The notes beneath the pieces were generated by a model. The model was not told the origin of the DNA. It saw only the letters and a list, made by a program, of their open reading frames with translations, and made no database searches. A stretch of 64,000 nucleotides of DNA, from NCBI RefSeq assembly GCF_009727055.1, contig NC_052359.1, positions 13,460,651 to 13,524,650 of the forward strand. The letters are read 5' to 3'. Within the stretch, counting starts at the first letter, position 1. The number at the start of each line of letters is the position of its first letter. Below, one piece after another: positions 33,801-46,259 of this stretch. The DNA is from Benincasa hispida. Lineage: Eukaryota; Streptophyta; Magnoliopsida; Cucurbitales; Cucurbitaceae. Both the position numbers and the translations under genes were made by a program.

Positions 33801-34820
33801 CTGCATACTAGTTTGCGTCCGGAATACTATTGCAGTTGGTCACAAATGGATTGCTATTCTGTGTAGTCACAAGAGCAATAGGGGATTTACCATTGTTAGT
33901 ATTAGATGAGTTGTTACCTCCATTGTTACCTTTGTTGTTATTAGTAAGGACAAAATGGTAATAAACATAGGCTGAGTGACTGTATTTTCCACCTACTTGA
34001 CAGGTTGGACGATTTCCACTTGATCTGCCTCTCTCACGTCCTCTATTTCCAATTTGGGGTTGGCCTCCACGATTCTCATTGAAGGTCGAGCGTGCCCTAT
34101 TGTTTTGGTTTGCATTCAAAGGATGTTGTCCTCCAAAACCTCTTCCTCCACTGGCTATATTGATCGCTGGGTTGGAACTGACACCATTTACTCTCAGAGG
34201 TTCTAATAGTCCAACTTTCTTTCATAAGTCAATAGTTTTGATTGCATTTCCAGCCATGACGTTTCTGGTCTCCCTTGTAAAGTTGCAACCACTGGGTTAT
34301 AATCTTCATCCAGTCCTAAAAGGACTTGGGAAACAAGGGCTCGGGTAGGAACAGGGCTTCCCGCTTGACCTAAGTTATCAAAATGCAACTTCATCGAACG
34401 CAAATATTCAGACATACGAAGATTACCTTTTCTTTGTTGTTGGAAGATTTGCCTAAGATAGTCCTCTTCCGCTTTTGATAGAACACCAAAGAGCTTCTGT
34501 ATAACATTCCAGAGGTCTTTTGAATTTTTGTAGCCCATCAGCTGTGTAGCTATTTTAGGAGTCATTGAGTTGTAGAACCACCCAAGGAGTATTTAATCTA
34601 TGACAATCCAGGCCTCATATTGAGGGTTGAGTCCTCTAGCTGATCTAGGATTGGATGAACTTCCAGTGAGAGTTTGAGATGTTGAAGATCCGACGACTGT
34701 TGCGCCTTCTGCCATGATGGTTTCAGTGGTGTTCAGATACATCGATGGGCACTGTATCGCCCCTGTTAGGTATCCTTCCAATCTGTAACTACAAAGGATG
34801 GGAGAGCTAAGTTTTTCCAT
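33801..34820 (-). pseudogene. Copia-M gag
   Basis: The start region (34820) reads MEKLSSPILCSYRLEGYLTG; a stop lies at 34595-34593. Then 34565-34203 has IATQLMGYKNSKDLWNVIQK and LRMSEYLRSMKLHFDNLGQA and VLLGLDEDYNPVVATLQGR, the UBN2-type gag core. A frameshift near 34203 leads to a Gly/Arg/Asn-rich tail with a ruined zinc knuckle CQVGGKYSHSAYVYYH, where two of the CCHC ligands are changed. Confidence 0.85.
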
Positions 34821-34920
34821 AAGAGGAAATTACCTCGTTCTAATTTAATCGTGGTGATCTGGTTGAGGAGTTGGTTGTGTGGTGGACTGCTAAAGTTGGG
34901 AGTGCTGGCGTTGGCCTTTT

Positions 34921-34935
34921 TGGCTTTGATACCAA
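34921..34935 (-). other. Primer binding site of Copia-M
   Basis: The minus strand reads TTGGTATCAAAGCCA directly after the 5' LTR. It is the TGGTATCARAGC type complementary to initiator tRNA-Met. Confidence 0.85.
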
Positions 34936-35246
34936 GTCAGATTTTGGGCAATGCAAAGATTAAGAATGATGCTATGTTATTCATGTTCACAGACCCTTAA
35001 ATCATTTATTACAAGATGGCCTCAAATTATGGAAAAATAAATAAATAAGAAAATAATGAAGAGTGTACACATGTCACAGAATAATAGGGGAAAGTAATAT
35101 TCCCTGTAACAAACTTTCAACCAACGGATGCTTTTGGAATTATTTCCTTGATATTTCTTTTGCTCAGCTAACTGTAATGGTTGATATATTTGGACTGTGC
35201 TGACTGAATATTTGACTTGTCAATGTGCTGAGTCATATCCTTAATA
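34936..35246 (-). repeat. 5' LTR of Copia-M
   Basis: Similar to the 3' LTR over its length. Its end (AAAATCTGAC) lacks the GGTCA seen at the end of the 3' copy, suggesting a small deletion beside the PBS. Confidence 0.87.
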
Positions 35247-35251
35247 GAGAG

Positions 35252-35456
35252 AAAGATGAAAAGAGAGAATGAAGAATTCATGGGTTTGAAGAAGATGAAA
35301 GAAAAATAAGTGGGTTTGAGTGGAGTAAGGTAAGATGAAAAGACTCAAGAAAAAGGTAAAATTACTTGATGGAGAGAGATGAAGATGAAAAGGAAAATGT
35401 TTTGAGAATGGAGAGAGAAATAAATGCCCGGGTTTATTAAAATGTGTGTTGGGTTA
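35252..35456. other. Purine-rich spacer
   Basis: A GAAGATGAAAG-rich stretch between Copia-M and the Gypsy-type LTR. No coding signal. Confidence 0.5.
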
Positions 35457-35765
35457 TGTAACAACCCAAATTTCGGGTAAGTTTTTTTTTTTTAATTTAA
35501 TTCTCTTAAATTATTGATATTTTGTTTTGTTGGAGCCAAAGTTGAGTTAATTTAATGGTTAATTAATTCAAATACATGTGATAAGAGATTTAATTTTTTT
35601 TGGGGTTAATTAGATAAGAGATATGGAGTATTTGGAACTAAAGAATGAGAGGAGAAGAAATTAAAATCTGCTATAAGTTTAATATATAACTATACATATT
35701 AACTTAAGTGTAAAAAAAAAAAAAAAGAAGAAACGTACTAGGTTTGTTTGAGGCTTCTCAGCCAC

Positions 35766-35770
35766 CAGAA
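35766..35770. repeat. Target site duplication (left) of LTR-F
   Basis: cagaa is repeated exactly at 37696-37700. Confidence 0.9.
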
Positions 35771-37695
35771 TGTTGGATTCATGAAGCAAGCAACGGAAGT
35801 AAAACATGATTATTAGGCATTCTAATTCATTAATTTTGGTTTCAAATTAAGCATGCTCATAAACTAAAAACAGAGTTTCAACACTAACCTTTGAAATACC
35901 TTTGATTAACGATCTTCAATTGCAATCTCTTTGATTTCTGCTTGTGAACCACCACAAAGCCTTTCCTACTATCCTCTTGATACCTTGGATTGAGTTGTGG
36001 GAATCAAAATAAGCTTAGATTAAAGGAATAAGGAGAGAAGGTTTTCGATTTTGATAATATGGTTTTCGATTTTGATAATATGAAGAACAATTCTTCAATC
36101 ACTCTTTCTCAACAAACTTCAACTGATTGCATCCACTCTTCCACTCAAAATTCCACTTTATACTACATGACTTCCATGCAACTAAAAACCTTGCATGAAT
36201 CACAACTCATGCTTGAATAATTGAGCTGAAGAAGAATGGAATTGTGAGTGAGCTACTGAAATTTGAAAGCGGAAAGATCCCACTTTTGGGATTTTTACCA
36301 TTTTCAAATTTACTTTGTAATTTCTTTTTAAAACTGATTTTAAAAATAAATTTAATTTATAAATTAAAATTTATTAATTTTACAAAGTTAATTCAATAAT
36401 TAATTTTCTAATAAAATCAATAAATTAATTAAACAATCCAATTAATTTAATATCAAATACTAAATTAATTTGTCACCAATTCCATTATCATGAATTTAAT
36501 ATTTAAATCATATTTAAATATTAATCGATTCTCCAATTCTGTTTAATTCCAATATTAAACGTGTAATTATATCACATATAATTATTAATTCCCTTAATTC
36601 TAATTTGAACGTTTCAAATCAACTTATCACGCTACTCTAAGGCTAATCCGTTTGTGAGCTAGTAGGGGGACCTGGTGGACCTATAGATCATGAGCTCCAA
36701 TAATTCGAAATTAATTGGCTAAACTCTTTACACCGAATTAACCTCCATTCGTTAACTACTGAGTCACTCCACTAAAGCCATAGTTGCACCCCCCTCACTG
36801 TAGATATATTGTATCCACTAGATATAACCATGATTAGTGAGTTAACCCTTCACAGGTTATTCGTAATAATGACTAGGTCAAAAGGCTGTTTTACCCTCGA
36901 GATTACCTTTTGTTCCTTAAGTCTCGCTAATCCTCTAATGAATAATTGGTTTGTGATCCGATCATCAAACCTGATCCCTCTCGGGCCAATGAGAGGGTGG
37001 AGCCCATTGTTCAAGACTCGAAGTCAGTACTTAAAGTAATAACCTCTATATTATCCCTGAAAGTAGGTAGGAGTGAATTCCATCTTGCACCCTATGTCTC
37101 CAGCTATCTACCCGATCTTACCCCTGAAATTAGAGGATTATTGAGCCGGCACTGTTGAGCCAACCCTCACCCATGAAAATCTAAGAATAATCCCAAATAA
37201 ATAGGAGTTCATAGTTAGCTCAAGATTTAGGTTAAGTTATCTAGGTCATCGTTGTGAAATAGTCAGTCTTAAATAGAAAACAACGTTATAAAGTAAGAGT
37301 AACTTAATTCATGGTCCGATTTTGTGCAAACTCATTGCACAGGATGCCCTCACTTCTCATGTCATCACATGTACGAATTAAGATCACTTCGTTTGTAGCA
37401 CTTTACAACTCTTTATAACAACTACAGGGTGGGCCACATCCAATAGTGTTACTAGAATAAGGCACCCAATCTTACTCATATACTATAGATCATTTTGACT
37501 ATTTATTTGAACCTGATCTACTTTTATGTCTCCACGTAAAGTTCAAGTACTCATATAATAGTTATGGATCTTTTAGTTTATTGGATTTATTTCTAAAATA
37601 AAATAAGCAATTCATATATTCAATAATAACTTATTGAATTTTTAGAATAAGTTTATTGTTTACAAACCACGAATTTTAGGACATAAAACCCAACA
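35771..37695 (-). repeat. Solo Copia-type LTR (LTR-F)
   Basis: On the minus strand it starts TGTTGGGTTTTATGTCC and ends CTTCATGAATCCAACA, with TG..CA ends and a perfect cagaa duplication. Shared landmarks ('ttggagctcatgatct', 'attattcattagaggat', 'gtgacattg'-type) place it in the same LTR group as A-E, G and H. Among the youngest insertions here, judged by its intact ends and duplication. Confidence 0.92.
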
Positions 37696-37700
37696 CAGAA

Positions 37701-38775
37701 CTCTTCTCCCTTGCGTCTTTTTCTTCTTCACGTGAACAACCTAGCCATTGCTAGTCCAACTCGATGTTGACATTTCACTCTCCATCACTATCAACCCAAC
37801 CTCCGTCGATCGTAGTTTGACGTCGATGACGCCTGCTCGACTTACATGCCTTGATTTCCACATCGTTGCAACTTTGCCATTCACAGCCAATTGTCCACAT
37901 TCCTGGGTTTCTTTGAATGTTGCCACCAACCTTCGACACCGAATTTTCATCAGATCTTGCTAGAATCTTAGCTTTGGGGGTATATTTGGTTATTTTGGTA
38001 AGTTTATGAGGGATTTCTTGAAGATCTTTATTACCCACTATGTTTTGGCTTTGTTTCATTAATACCCATCATGTTTTGGTGTTAGACTGAAGGGTAGAGG
38101 CATGGTTGATTGTTGCCCAACAGGTTCGATTTGATATTGATAAGGTTTTGTAAGTATGTGAGGATTATCTAGAATTTCCATTGAATGTTGGTTTAATTGA
38201 TTGATGTCCATGATATTTTTGAGGTTAGGTTACAATTTGAAGCCTTTTGAGCTGCTATCCATCACTTTTAGGGGTGTTTTGATAAGTTTTTGGTGAGTAT
38301 TAGTGCCCCAAATTCCATAGAGATTCCTTATGGTTGCTGTAATTTTAGGTTTAAAATCCTTAATGTGGTCTATGCTTAAGGTGAAGTCTCAATTGAGGTT
38401 TGAATTGATGTTGATTCAAGCCATACTTTGGGTAATCAATTATTCAAAACTTTTCAAGTTAAGTTTGTGAATTGAAATTTTGCCCAAAGTTGGGATTAAA
38501 TTGTTTTATAATTTTAGGGTTTCATTCAAGGATTGTTTTTAAGCATAGAGAAGATAAGCTTGCTTGAACGTAATTGGATGTGATATCAAGGTAAGTGGTT
38601 TACTACTTGTTCGCCCTCGAACCAGACACCCTAACTAAGTTGATGTAAGATTGTGTATACACGTAATAATATGATATTATTATGATGGAATGATTTGCTA
38701 TGATTTTCTAATGGATGGACTGTTGAGGGTGTTCCAGAAACCTATGAATTATGCTACTAAGATCGTGATAACATG
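37701..38775. other. Central part of the Gypsy-type LTR
   Basis: Non-coding. A CT-rich start (CTTCTCCCTTGCG..) resembles a U3-R boundary. ORFs of about 70-94 codons on both strands around 37741-38059 overlap one another and show no domain. Confidence 0.5.
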
Positions 38776-41412
38776 TGTCACACCCCTTCCCAGATTACCT
38801 TCATAACTCGAGAAGAGATGTGAAGACACCTGTTGCCAACACTTGTATCTTTGGCATCTATTGCCCTACCTATTCCTGTAACCTGTATCCATGACAACTA
38901 CTGCCCTACCTATTCCTGTAACCTGTATCTTTGGCACCTGTTAACCTAATAACAATTTAAAATCTTATAGCAGATACATACATAATCACATAATACCTTA
39001 ACAACACTGGTACTACTGACTGAATATCCACATCCATTTACATAACAGTCTCATTGATAATAAATGTTTGCATTTACAATCTTTGACTCAAAACTCTACC
39101 TTGGATCTCGTGACATGTATAGACAAAAATTAGGGTTTAAACAGACATAGTAAACCACCTAAACTTCGAGTTTATGGGAGAACCCTGAAACATGAATTAT
39201 ATCATACTTTAAGCTATGAAATAAAAACTCATCATCATTCCTGTAAAGCACCTCTACTTCTCTGCCTGAACAAGTTGGAGAGCCCTTTTGCTCAATCCCT
39301 AGTAACCTTAGTTGAGAGAGAGTTCTTTTGCTCAATCTCATCAACGTCGATAACATGAGTCATACGTGCATGTAGAGTTAAATTGGGTCTTGACCACCTT
39401 ACTATAACTTCAGTGTCAAGGATCCCTAACATAACGAAAAAATGGGTACCTTACCATACCTTTGATACCAACATTGGAGTAGGGCTTCTACTAGGAAGAA
39501 AACATTTTTAACATTCAATGAATATAAAACATAATACTCGTGGTGAACACGATTAAACTTTATAAGTTTTATGTCATCCCATAGTGCCTTGTAAACTGTT
39601 CATGCTCACCAATTCTTTTATAGAAAATCATTATAACTTATAACATGGACATAAACTTGCTGAAATCGCATGCTAAATTCACATATGAAATCTCATTCTT
39701 GAAAATAGGGATAAGAGGTCAACATATTAGTAAAACATGCGTTGTAGAAATTACGGTATTAAAACAGCATGTTTATCTAGCTATGCATTGAAAATCTTAC
39801 ACTAAACTTGTTATTTAGAAATCAGTTATAAAACTTGCCACTCACTGTTTTAAGCTACTTATCTAAGGGTCTGTAGGCCTCTCCTATTTGCGCCTGCCCT
39901 ATAATAAGAAGAGGTCCCTTGGTTAGTATCATTAGCTCCTTTTTTAGCTTAACATAAATACTTAACTTAACCTCATGCGTAATACTTGTCTTATCATATC
40001 ATTTACACTTAGCTATTTTACCTTATAACTTGGCTGAAAAATGGCAACCTTTGCTCACGAGTGCTCGGGTAAGCACTGAAAAATACTTTCTAGCCTATGC
40101 AATGAACATCCACTATGCGGCGTGCTCAATATGCCTCTGCTGCGAGCACTCCGTCCATGCAGCCCCACACCTCACACCGTATGCACACCTTGTCAATGCT
40201 TGCACGCATCATCGCATACCATCGACTGGTCAGCTACTTGTTTATTCTTCAGATGCAACTGCCTGCTTGTTCATCCATAATACCATTTCCAGATTTCAAT
40301 TTCCAACTTTAATAACTTAAAATTTAGTCCACATTTCACTAAATTTCCTTTAAATAACTTACTCATAAACATCTTAATTTCCTTACCTCAAAATATGAGC
40401 ATTAAATTCCTCTTGATAAGTTGGAAATCCTTCAATCTTTTAAGCTTCAAAGTTCAAATGTTCGAATCTCACCTTGGCAGCCCAAAACCATCTTCAACAT
40501 CGATTTGAGCTTCAAGTGGGTAGCAACTTTTTAGCCTTAGCACGAGTAAAGTGGCAAAATAGATTCCCTTTTTTCCCTCTTTTCAACTTCTATAAATATA
40601 CTTAAGTTTGCATGAATACTTAACTTAAACAATTGCCACTTGACCCACTAATTTTTAATTAGTGCTCCCAAGGTTGCCACTTAGCCCACTAACCAAATGA
40701 TTAAGCTGATCTTTATCAACTTTACTTCATCGCATAGGGCTTACGTCCACTCAAGCCCTTTCTTGGTCATCGTTTACTCTTATCCATCATCGCATCAATT
40801 GAGCGACACCATCATCGCATTAATCCACAACAATCTCGTTTATTAACTTTTAAGCCTCTCGACCAACACTTACTTTGCAACCCCCCTAACATACCGCCTT
40901 AGCATCTTTTTGGAGTGCTTGCTTGGGCAACTGGGCCATTTGCACAACGCCTACATTGATCCTCACCAATCTCATATGAGATTGGTTGCATATTTCCTTT
41001 TTACCAGCCTTGACCCACTATTTCTCACTCGAGAGCCAACTTAACTTCTTCAATGGCCTTTCGCAACGTCATGGGCCATACTTAGCCATAATGTCCCCTT
41101 TTTGGACTTCTGGCCGCAGAACTCAACATGTTTAGCCACATAGCCTGACATGACTGCGTCGCATCAAGCTCTTTATTTCCTTCTAAGTGTTAACTCTTCT
41201 CTATCTCACCTGAGAGCTCATTCTCCTATATTTAAAGTATTTTTCTGCCCTTCAAGTCCCCGAAAGCCTTACTTCCTAACAGTTAGAATATTTTTCCTCA
41301 TTTAACCATAAACTTTTCATCCATTACAACTAATTTAATAATCACACACACATGCTTACAAAAACTTAAATTCATATTTAAGAGGGCTTAAACATAGGGT
41401 TTTAAAACACAC
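38776..41412. repeat. Second LTR-like insertion in the Gypsy-type LTR
   Basis: It begins TGTCACACCCCTTCCC, a common Gypsy LTR-type end. acatg precedes it (38771-38775) and recurs at 41413-41417, where the host LTR seems to resume. The right end lacks a clear CA terminus, so that border is uncertain. It is CA/CT-rich, with CCTATTCCTGTAACCTGTATC repeated near 38870-38940. No domain in its ORFs (e.g. 40030-40320). Confidence 0.5.
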
Positions 41413-42224
41413 ACATGCTTACAAAAACTCCTATCAGGCTGTGTACATCTTATGTTTATGAGCTCCCTGGTTCATCATTATGACTGATTCGATGTCCCTA
41501 AGGGATCACCACTATTGCTATGATATGTGTCCCTTTGGGATCACTAGACTACCATGATATGTGTTCCTTTGGGTTTACTAGACTGCCACAATATTCTGGA
41601 TGACTAGACTGCCATGATATGTGTTCCTTTGGGTTCACTAGATTGCCATGATATGTGTCTCTTCGAGATCACTAGATTGTCATGATATGTGTTCCTTTGA
41701 GATCACTGCCTACGAAAGCGTGCCTTTGAGTTCACCCTTTATGCCTATGCCTATGATACATGATGTACACCCGTGTCTCGATAGAAAGACTAACAAATTC
41801 ACCTAGTTGGCCTAGTAGTGGGTCGCTTACTTAGATTTTATACTCATTCTTTCTTATGATATCTTTTTTAAATAAGGGTAAGGATGAATCGAAGAATGAC
41901 AAGAAGAACTTGTAACCATGCCATGGGGACTAGACAGAAGCTTCTGCTCATGTTTTCATATTTGAGATGAGTCTTAGAATTTGAAATTTTGGAACTTTTT
42001 ATATTAAAATTTCAAAATCGTAGATGTTTTTCAGTTTTGAACTTATGTTTTTAGGGGGACCCCGAACAAATGTTTTAAGTTGTATTAGTGAAATTTTATT
42101 AATTTTGTTTGACATATGTATTCATTTTATTTTCATTCGAGCAAAGAGTTAAATTTTTATCTAAGGTCTATACATGCATATAGTAGTATTCTATTAGTAA
42201 ATGTTGAAAAGTTGGGTTGTTACA

Positions 42225-42500
42225 GGCCATAATGAGTGATATTTAGGTTTTTTTTTTATTTTTTATTTTTTTAATTACTTTCAGTTCGGTTTGATTTTAT
42301 TGGTTTTCAATAAATTTAAATCGTGAATCGAACCAAAATTGATGTTTTTTTTTTAATTCTTAAACCGAACAATTCAATTTTTTTTTCCAAAATAACCGAA
42401 CTAGTCCAATCACTTTGGCTCGATTCAATTTGGTTCTTCGGTTTTTTTTTTTTTTTGGTTTCGCTCTCACTTCTATTACTGAAGCATGCTATATACTTAT
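42225..42500. repeat. T-run rich, CGGTT/AACCG-containing MITE-like remnant
   Basis: Contains TTCGGTTTGATTT and AACCGAACAATTC in opposing orientation, plus long T runs. This is typical of degraded hAT-like foldback repeats in plants. No clean ends. Confidence 0.35.
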
Positions 42501-42552
42501 GCAGAGTTTCTTGGATCTGTGCTTAATAGTTAAACTCATGTTTTGTTGGTTT

Positions 42553-42900
42553 TCATTGATCTATTCCTTTCAAAAATTGAGTTACAGAAGCATGACCTAA
42601 CTCATTGAAGGAATCAATAATTGACTTCCTTTTGAGTTTCCAGAACCATTCTTTTGTAGATCCCCCCGGAGTAAAGTAGAATGTCCTGCATCTTATTTCA
42701 TCTTGTAATCCATGAAGCTCCATCCAAGAATGGTGAGTATCGTGTTGGTCCATGAGATCTTTCTTTCTATCATATGGGCTCATTGGTGGTCGTTTTGAAT
42801 CCATAATTTCGTTTGTGAATGAGGGATATAATATTTCGATCAGAGCATCTAAATCAAATCCTTCGACCAAATATTGCCTACATTGTAAATCATTTGAGTC
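42553..42900 (-). pseudogene. Gypsy gag fragment (another lineage)
   Basis: 42870-42553 reads KRPPMSPYDRKKDLMDQHDT, HHSWMELHGLQDEIRCRTFY and STKEWFWKLKRKSIIDSFNE, the capsid core of the Retrotrans_gag family (DPxDHLxxYxxWM..ARxWFxKL pattern). It is an isolated piece. Neighbouring bases to 42934 carry no more of it. Confidence 0.75.
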
Positions 42901-42934
42901 AGTTTTTGAAACAATCTATAGATGTTCATTGACA

Positions 42935-43445
42935 CGTTGGGAAAAAAACCTCCCACTTCTACCGCAGGAATAAGCAAAAAAATAATAGAGACATTAAATG
43001 AAAGCAATAAAACAGGAAACACAAGAATTTACATGGAAAACTCCTAACTCAAAGAAAAAACACGACCTACTAGAAAGAAATCCACTATGTGACAAATTGT
43101 TACAATCACACAGAACAATTCTCTCCCTGATCCCAATTACAAGAGTACTCTCTCAAAGCTTTTGACTACTCACACATTTTCCCCACTCTCCAACTAGAGA
43201 ATACAAAAGAAATTTAATCAGAGTTAGAACACTAAGCTTAAAGTATTTCTAACTGAGACAACTGAAAAACAAAGGCATGGACTCCTTTTATAGGCTTGGA
43301 ACCCATGACTTTCCTAAACCTTTTTTATGTAAGACAAGCCCATAACTTTCCTAAACCTTTTCAATATAGAAAAAGCCCATGACTTTCCTAAATCTTTTTT
43401 ATGTGGGCAACTTCACTAATAATATTTTACCAAAAAAACCCAACA
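42935..43445 (-). repeat. 3' LTR of Copia-T
   Basis: The minus strand begins TGTTGGGTTTTTTTGG and ends TTTTTTTCCCAACG, with the last dinucleotide mutated from CA. It contains three near-repeats of CATGACTTTCCTAAACC near 43305-43400. Confidence 0.85.
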
Positions 43446-43820
43446 AATTTCACATTGGCAAGATATTTGAAGAATCCATAGCTTCTGCAACATCTATTGT
43501 CTTCACCAACAATCATAATTCTCATCTCATAGAATTATAATCTACTTTATCATAAAAAGTAGACCACTTAGAATACCGCCTCCCAAGATTTTCCTTTTTC
43601 GTCATATGTTGATAAACTATGTTAATATTTATGGTGTAACTTCCACCTATTTGGCTCATCTGAAAGTCTTTCAGCCATCGACACAACTTCCACCACACAT
43701 CTTGCATATCCACAAAGTCAATGCCCCTGTGTAAATTTGTAGAACCGCTAACATCACATCCTCTATCATGGTAAAGTAGACATACCATGAGGATGAATTT
43801 TAACTTTCTTTAGTGGAGAA
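43446..43820 (-). other. Copia-T internal region, unrecognised
   Basis: An 88-codon minus ORF (43788-43522) reads MVCLLYHDRGCDVSGSTNL. I recognise no family. It lies where pol should be, so it may be a scrambled pol remnant. Confidence 0.4.
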
Positions 43821-44645
43821 GATTGTCATCTTCCGTGACGATGGAGACAACGTTAGCATCCGAATCAGAGCTTTTTGACGAACCTGCTTTGTTAGGACAA
43901 TCCTTTTTCATGTGTCCAAACCGTCCATATTCTCAGAAAACCTTTTTATACACAAACTATTTCTTCTTCTTCTACTTATTGGCTACTAGTACTGAATCCT
44001 CTTGTGAAGTATGTCCTTTACTATTCAGTCTTCTTTCTTCTAACAAAAGTTTACTAGCAATCTTAGCAAACACTAAAGTTTCCTTCCCGTACATTGCTTC
44101 ATGCTTCTCCTAAAGCTTTTTGGGGTGCCTTATCTTCATCTTCTATCTTCAATCCTATCACCTCCAGCTCAGAAACAATGTCATTGAGAATAGCCAAATG
44201 ATCTAATTTTGTTTTGTATCTTCTACCATTCGCAATGTGTGAAACTGCTCCTTCAGACACAACCGATTTGAAATGTTTTTTGCCTGATACATTGCTTCAT
44301 GCTTCTCCTAAAGCTTTTTGGCTGTTGCAATTCCATGCACATTTGCAAGAACATTCTTATCAAATTTAGCTTGATTGCACTTACAACTCTTAAATCCATC
44401 TCCTCCCAATCTTCATCGCTCATGTTGGATGTCTTGAAACCTTTACTGGAACCACCACTGGACTCTCTTGGGCCACTATCACCGCTTAACTCTTTAGAAG
44501 CACCAATGCTTGGTCTTCTCTTCAAGGTCTTGTGTAATCTAGTTTGTATCAGTATATGCTTGATTTGCACTTGCCACAAGCCAAAGTTGATCATTCCATC
44601 AAATTTCTCCACATCAAACTTTATCGAACCCATAAAGCTTGACAT
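43821..44645 (-). pseudogene. Copia-T gag
   Basis: ATG at 44645-44643 starts MSSFMGSIKFDVEKFDGMIN and FGLWQVQIKHILIQTRLHK, a typical Copia gag N-terminus, followed by an inserted-looking Ser/Gly-rich stretch. MSDEDWEEMDLRVVSAIKLN continues the core, and the frame then breaks. Near 43930-43860 the minus strand reads YGRFGHMKKDCPNKAGSSK, the zinc knuckle remnant. Confidence 0.8.
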
Positions 44646-44799
44646 ATTTGCTTATTTTTCTAGCAATAGAAAATAGTGAACAACCAACACTATTCACAAA
44701 CACCACAACTTGTTTCAAGAATTCTTTTCTGATGTGGAAGCTCAGACAAAGCTGCAACCATATAACATACTTAGAAATTCAAGAAATTATGAACCTGAC

Positions 44800-44811
44800 G
44801 CTCTGATACCA
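44800..44811 (-). other. Primer binding site of Copia-T
   Basis: The minus strand reads TGGTATCAGAGC exactly, two bases after the 5' LTR. Confidence 0.9.
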
Positions 44812-44813
44812 CT

Positions 44814-45321
44814 TGTTGGAAAAAGACCTCCCACTTCTATCGCAGAAATAAGCAGAAAAATAACAGAGAAATTAAATGAAAGCAATAAAACTGAAAACAT
44901 AAGAATTTACGTGAAAAACTCCCAACTCGTTGAAAAACCATGGCCTACCAAAAAGAAATCCACTATGTGACAAATTTTTACAATCACATAGAACAATTCT
45001 CTCCCTGATCCCAATTACAAGAGCACTCTCTCAAAACTTTTGACTACTCACACCTTTTTCCCACTCTCCAACTAGAGAATACAAAAGAAATTTAATTAGA
45101 GTTAACACACTAAGCTTAAAGTGTTTCTAACTGGGACAATTGAAAAACAAAGGCATGGGCTCCTTTTATAGACTTGGAACCCATGACTTTCCTAAACCTT
45201 TTTGATATAGCACAAGCCCATGACTTTCCTAAACCTTTTCAATGTAGAAAAAACCTATGACTTTCCTAAATCTTTTTTATGTGGACAACTGCACTTCTAA
45301 TATTTTGACAAAAATCCAACA
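44814..45321 (-). repeat. 5' LTR of Copia-T
   Basis: On the minus strand it starts TGTTGGATTTTTGTCAAAA and ends GTCTTTTTCCAACA. It is collinear with the 3' LTR. Confidence 0.88.
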
Positions 45322-45870
45322 TGGAACACCGTAGAGTTCTTTGTTACCTAACTAGAACCAAGACAGTTTGCCTTCATGTTCAACCAAGGTGTGATTGGTG
45401 CTCTATCATTGGTTTTTCTAACATCGATTGGACATCTAACATTCATGATCAACGCTCTTTTGTAGCCTATTGTGAGTTTCTTAGGAACACTTGTGTCTTG
45501 ATCTTCCAAGAAACAAACTGCGATGGCCAGATTGAGCACATAGTTTAAATATCGAGCTCTAATTCATTCAACCGTTATTTTTTTTGGCTTCATCAATTAC
45601 TCGTTGGTGTTCCTGTTCGTTCCCCCACCTATATTGTGGAACAATAATATCAGTGCTAGTGCACTTACTACTGTTCCAATTTTTCATGCTCGCACAAAAT
45701 ACAAAAATAAATTTTCACTTTCTTTATAATGAATGTGCTTCGAGGGGATCTTGAAGTTCGACGTGTAACCATCTTCTACTCAACTAGCTGTCTGTTTGAC
45801 TAAATCGCTTACCCACACCTAGTTCATCTATGCTTACCAAACTCGGGATTTGTGTCCGTGTAATTCATTA
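45322..45870 (+). pseudogene. Copia RNase H and pol end, fragment
   Basis: It reads RRVLCYLTRTKTVCLHVQPR (YLKGT-type lead-in), GFSNIDWTSNIHDQRSF (RNase H first Asp region) and, after stops, VLRGDLEVRRV near 45735-45765, then MLTKLGICV near 45830. The element is in the orientation opposite to Copia-T, which apparently inserted just before it. Confidence 0.78.
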
Positions 45871-46250
45871 TTATGATTTCATTCACTCTTAATTTGTTAT
45901 GCAAAATCCTAAAAGAGTTGTATAAGTAAAGAGCATTATGATCCCTTGAAGGAATATAGAATATGGAAAAGCCTGCCTCCATCTCTCCTTGCTCCGTGCT
46001 TTTGTTTTTTTGGGTACTTCTGTTTTTCTATTTATTAAATCTAGCCGCCTATAGTTGTCCCTGAGCTAATCCTACTTTACCAATTGACTTTGAAAGTCTA
46101 TGAGTTAGCAAATATATACTCTCGTATCTATTTGCCATCATAATAGATATACTTGCAACACATCGAAAATAACTAATGAAATGTTTGAGCCCCGAACTTT
46201 AAGTAGGTAGAATAGGTCCACTTCATATTTGAGGCTCTGATTATAATATA
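45871..46250. other. Spacer, possibly 3' LTR remains of the RNase H fragment
   Basis: No clear LTR start, PPT or ORF. A CTCCATCTCTCCTTGCTCCG stretch resembles the transcribed part of a short Copia LTR, but I cannot define ends. Confidence 0.3.
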
Positions 46251-46259
46251 CCTAAAAAA

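Larger units (their letters stand above)
30123..35246 (-). mobile_element. Complete but dead Copia retrotransposon (Copia-M)
   Basis: LTRs lie at 30123-30455 (3') and 34936-35246 (5'), with PBS and PPT between and gag-PR-IN-RT-RH reading right to left. gagag flanks both sides (30118-30122, 35247-35251), though the target is purine-rich, so this match is weaker than it looks. Both LTRs begin TATTAAGGATATGAC, so the terminal dinucleotide is TA rather than TG. Confidence 0.88.
35457..42224. repeat. Gypsy-type solo LTR with two nested insertions
   Basis: It starts TGTAACAACCCAAATTTCGG and ends AAGTTGGGTTGTTACA. Flanks ggtta (35452-35456) and ggcca (42225-42229) match 3 of 5 with transition differences. 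Removing 35771-37700 and 38776-41417 leaves about 2.2 kb. The right part has imperfect repeats of GATATGTGTYCCTTTGGGAT-like words (41520-41710). Ends and repeat style resemble the reverse complement of the LTR at 53528-56615. No PBS or coding region adjoins it. Confidence 0.7.
42935..45321 (-). mobile_element. Internally deleted Copia element (Copia-T)
   Basis: Direct LTRs of about 510 bp (42935-43445 and 44814-45321) enclose about 1.37 kb: a PBS, gag and a zinc knuckle, but no integrase, RT or RNase H. Flanks tgaca/tggaa are not a convincing duplication. The LTR family recurs as a solo LTR at 47124-47862. Confidence 0.8.

Noticed and set aside
40030..40320. 96-codon plus ORF within the LTR-like insertion
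   Set aside because: A second overlapping ORF exists in another frame, with His/Cys-rich low-information content. No family recognised.
42935..45321. Perfect target duplication for Copia-T
   Set aside because: Flanking tgaca and tggaa match at only three of five bases and the left and right neighbours differ in origin (Gypsy gag scrap versus Copia RNase H), so a rearrangement is as likely.
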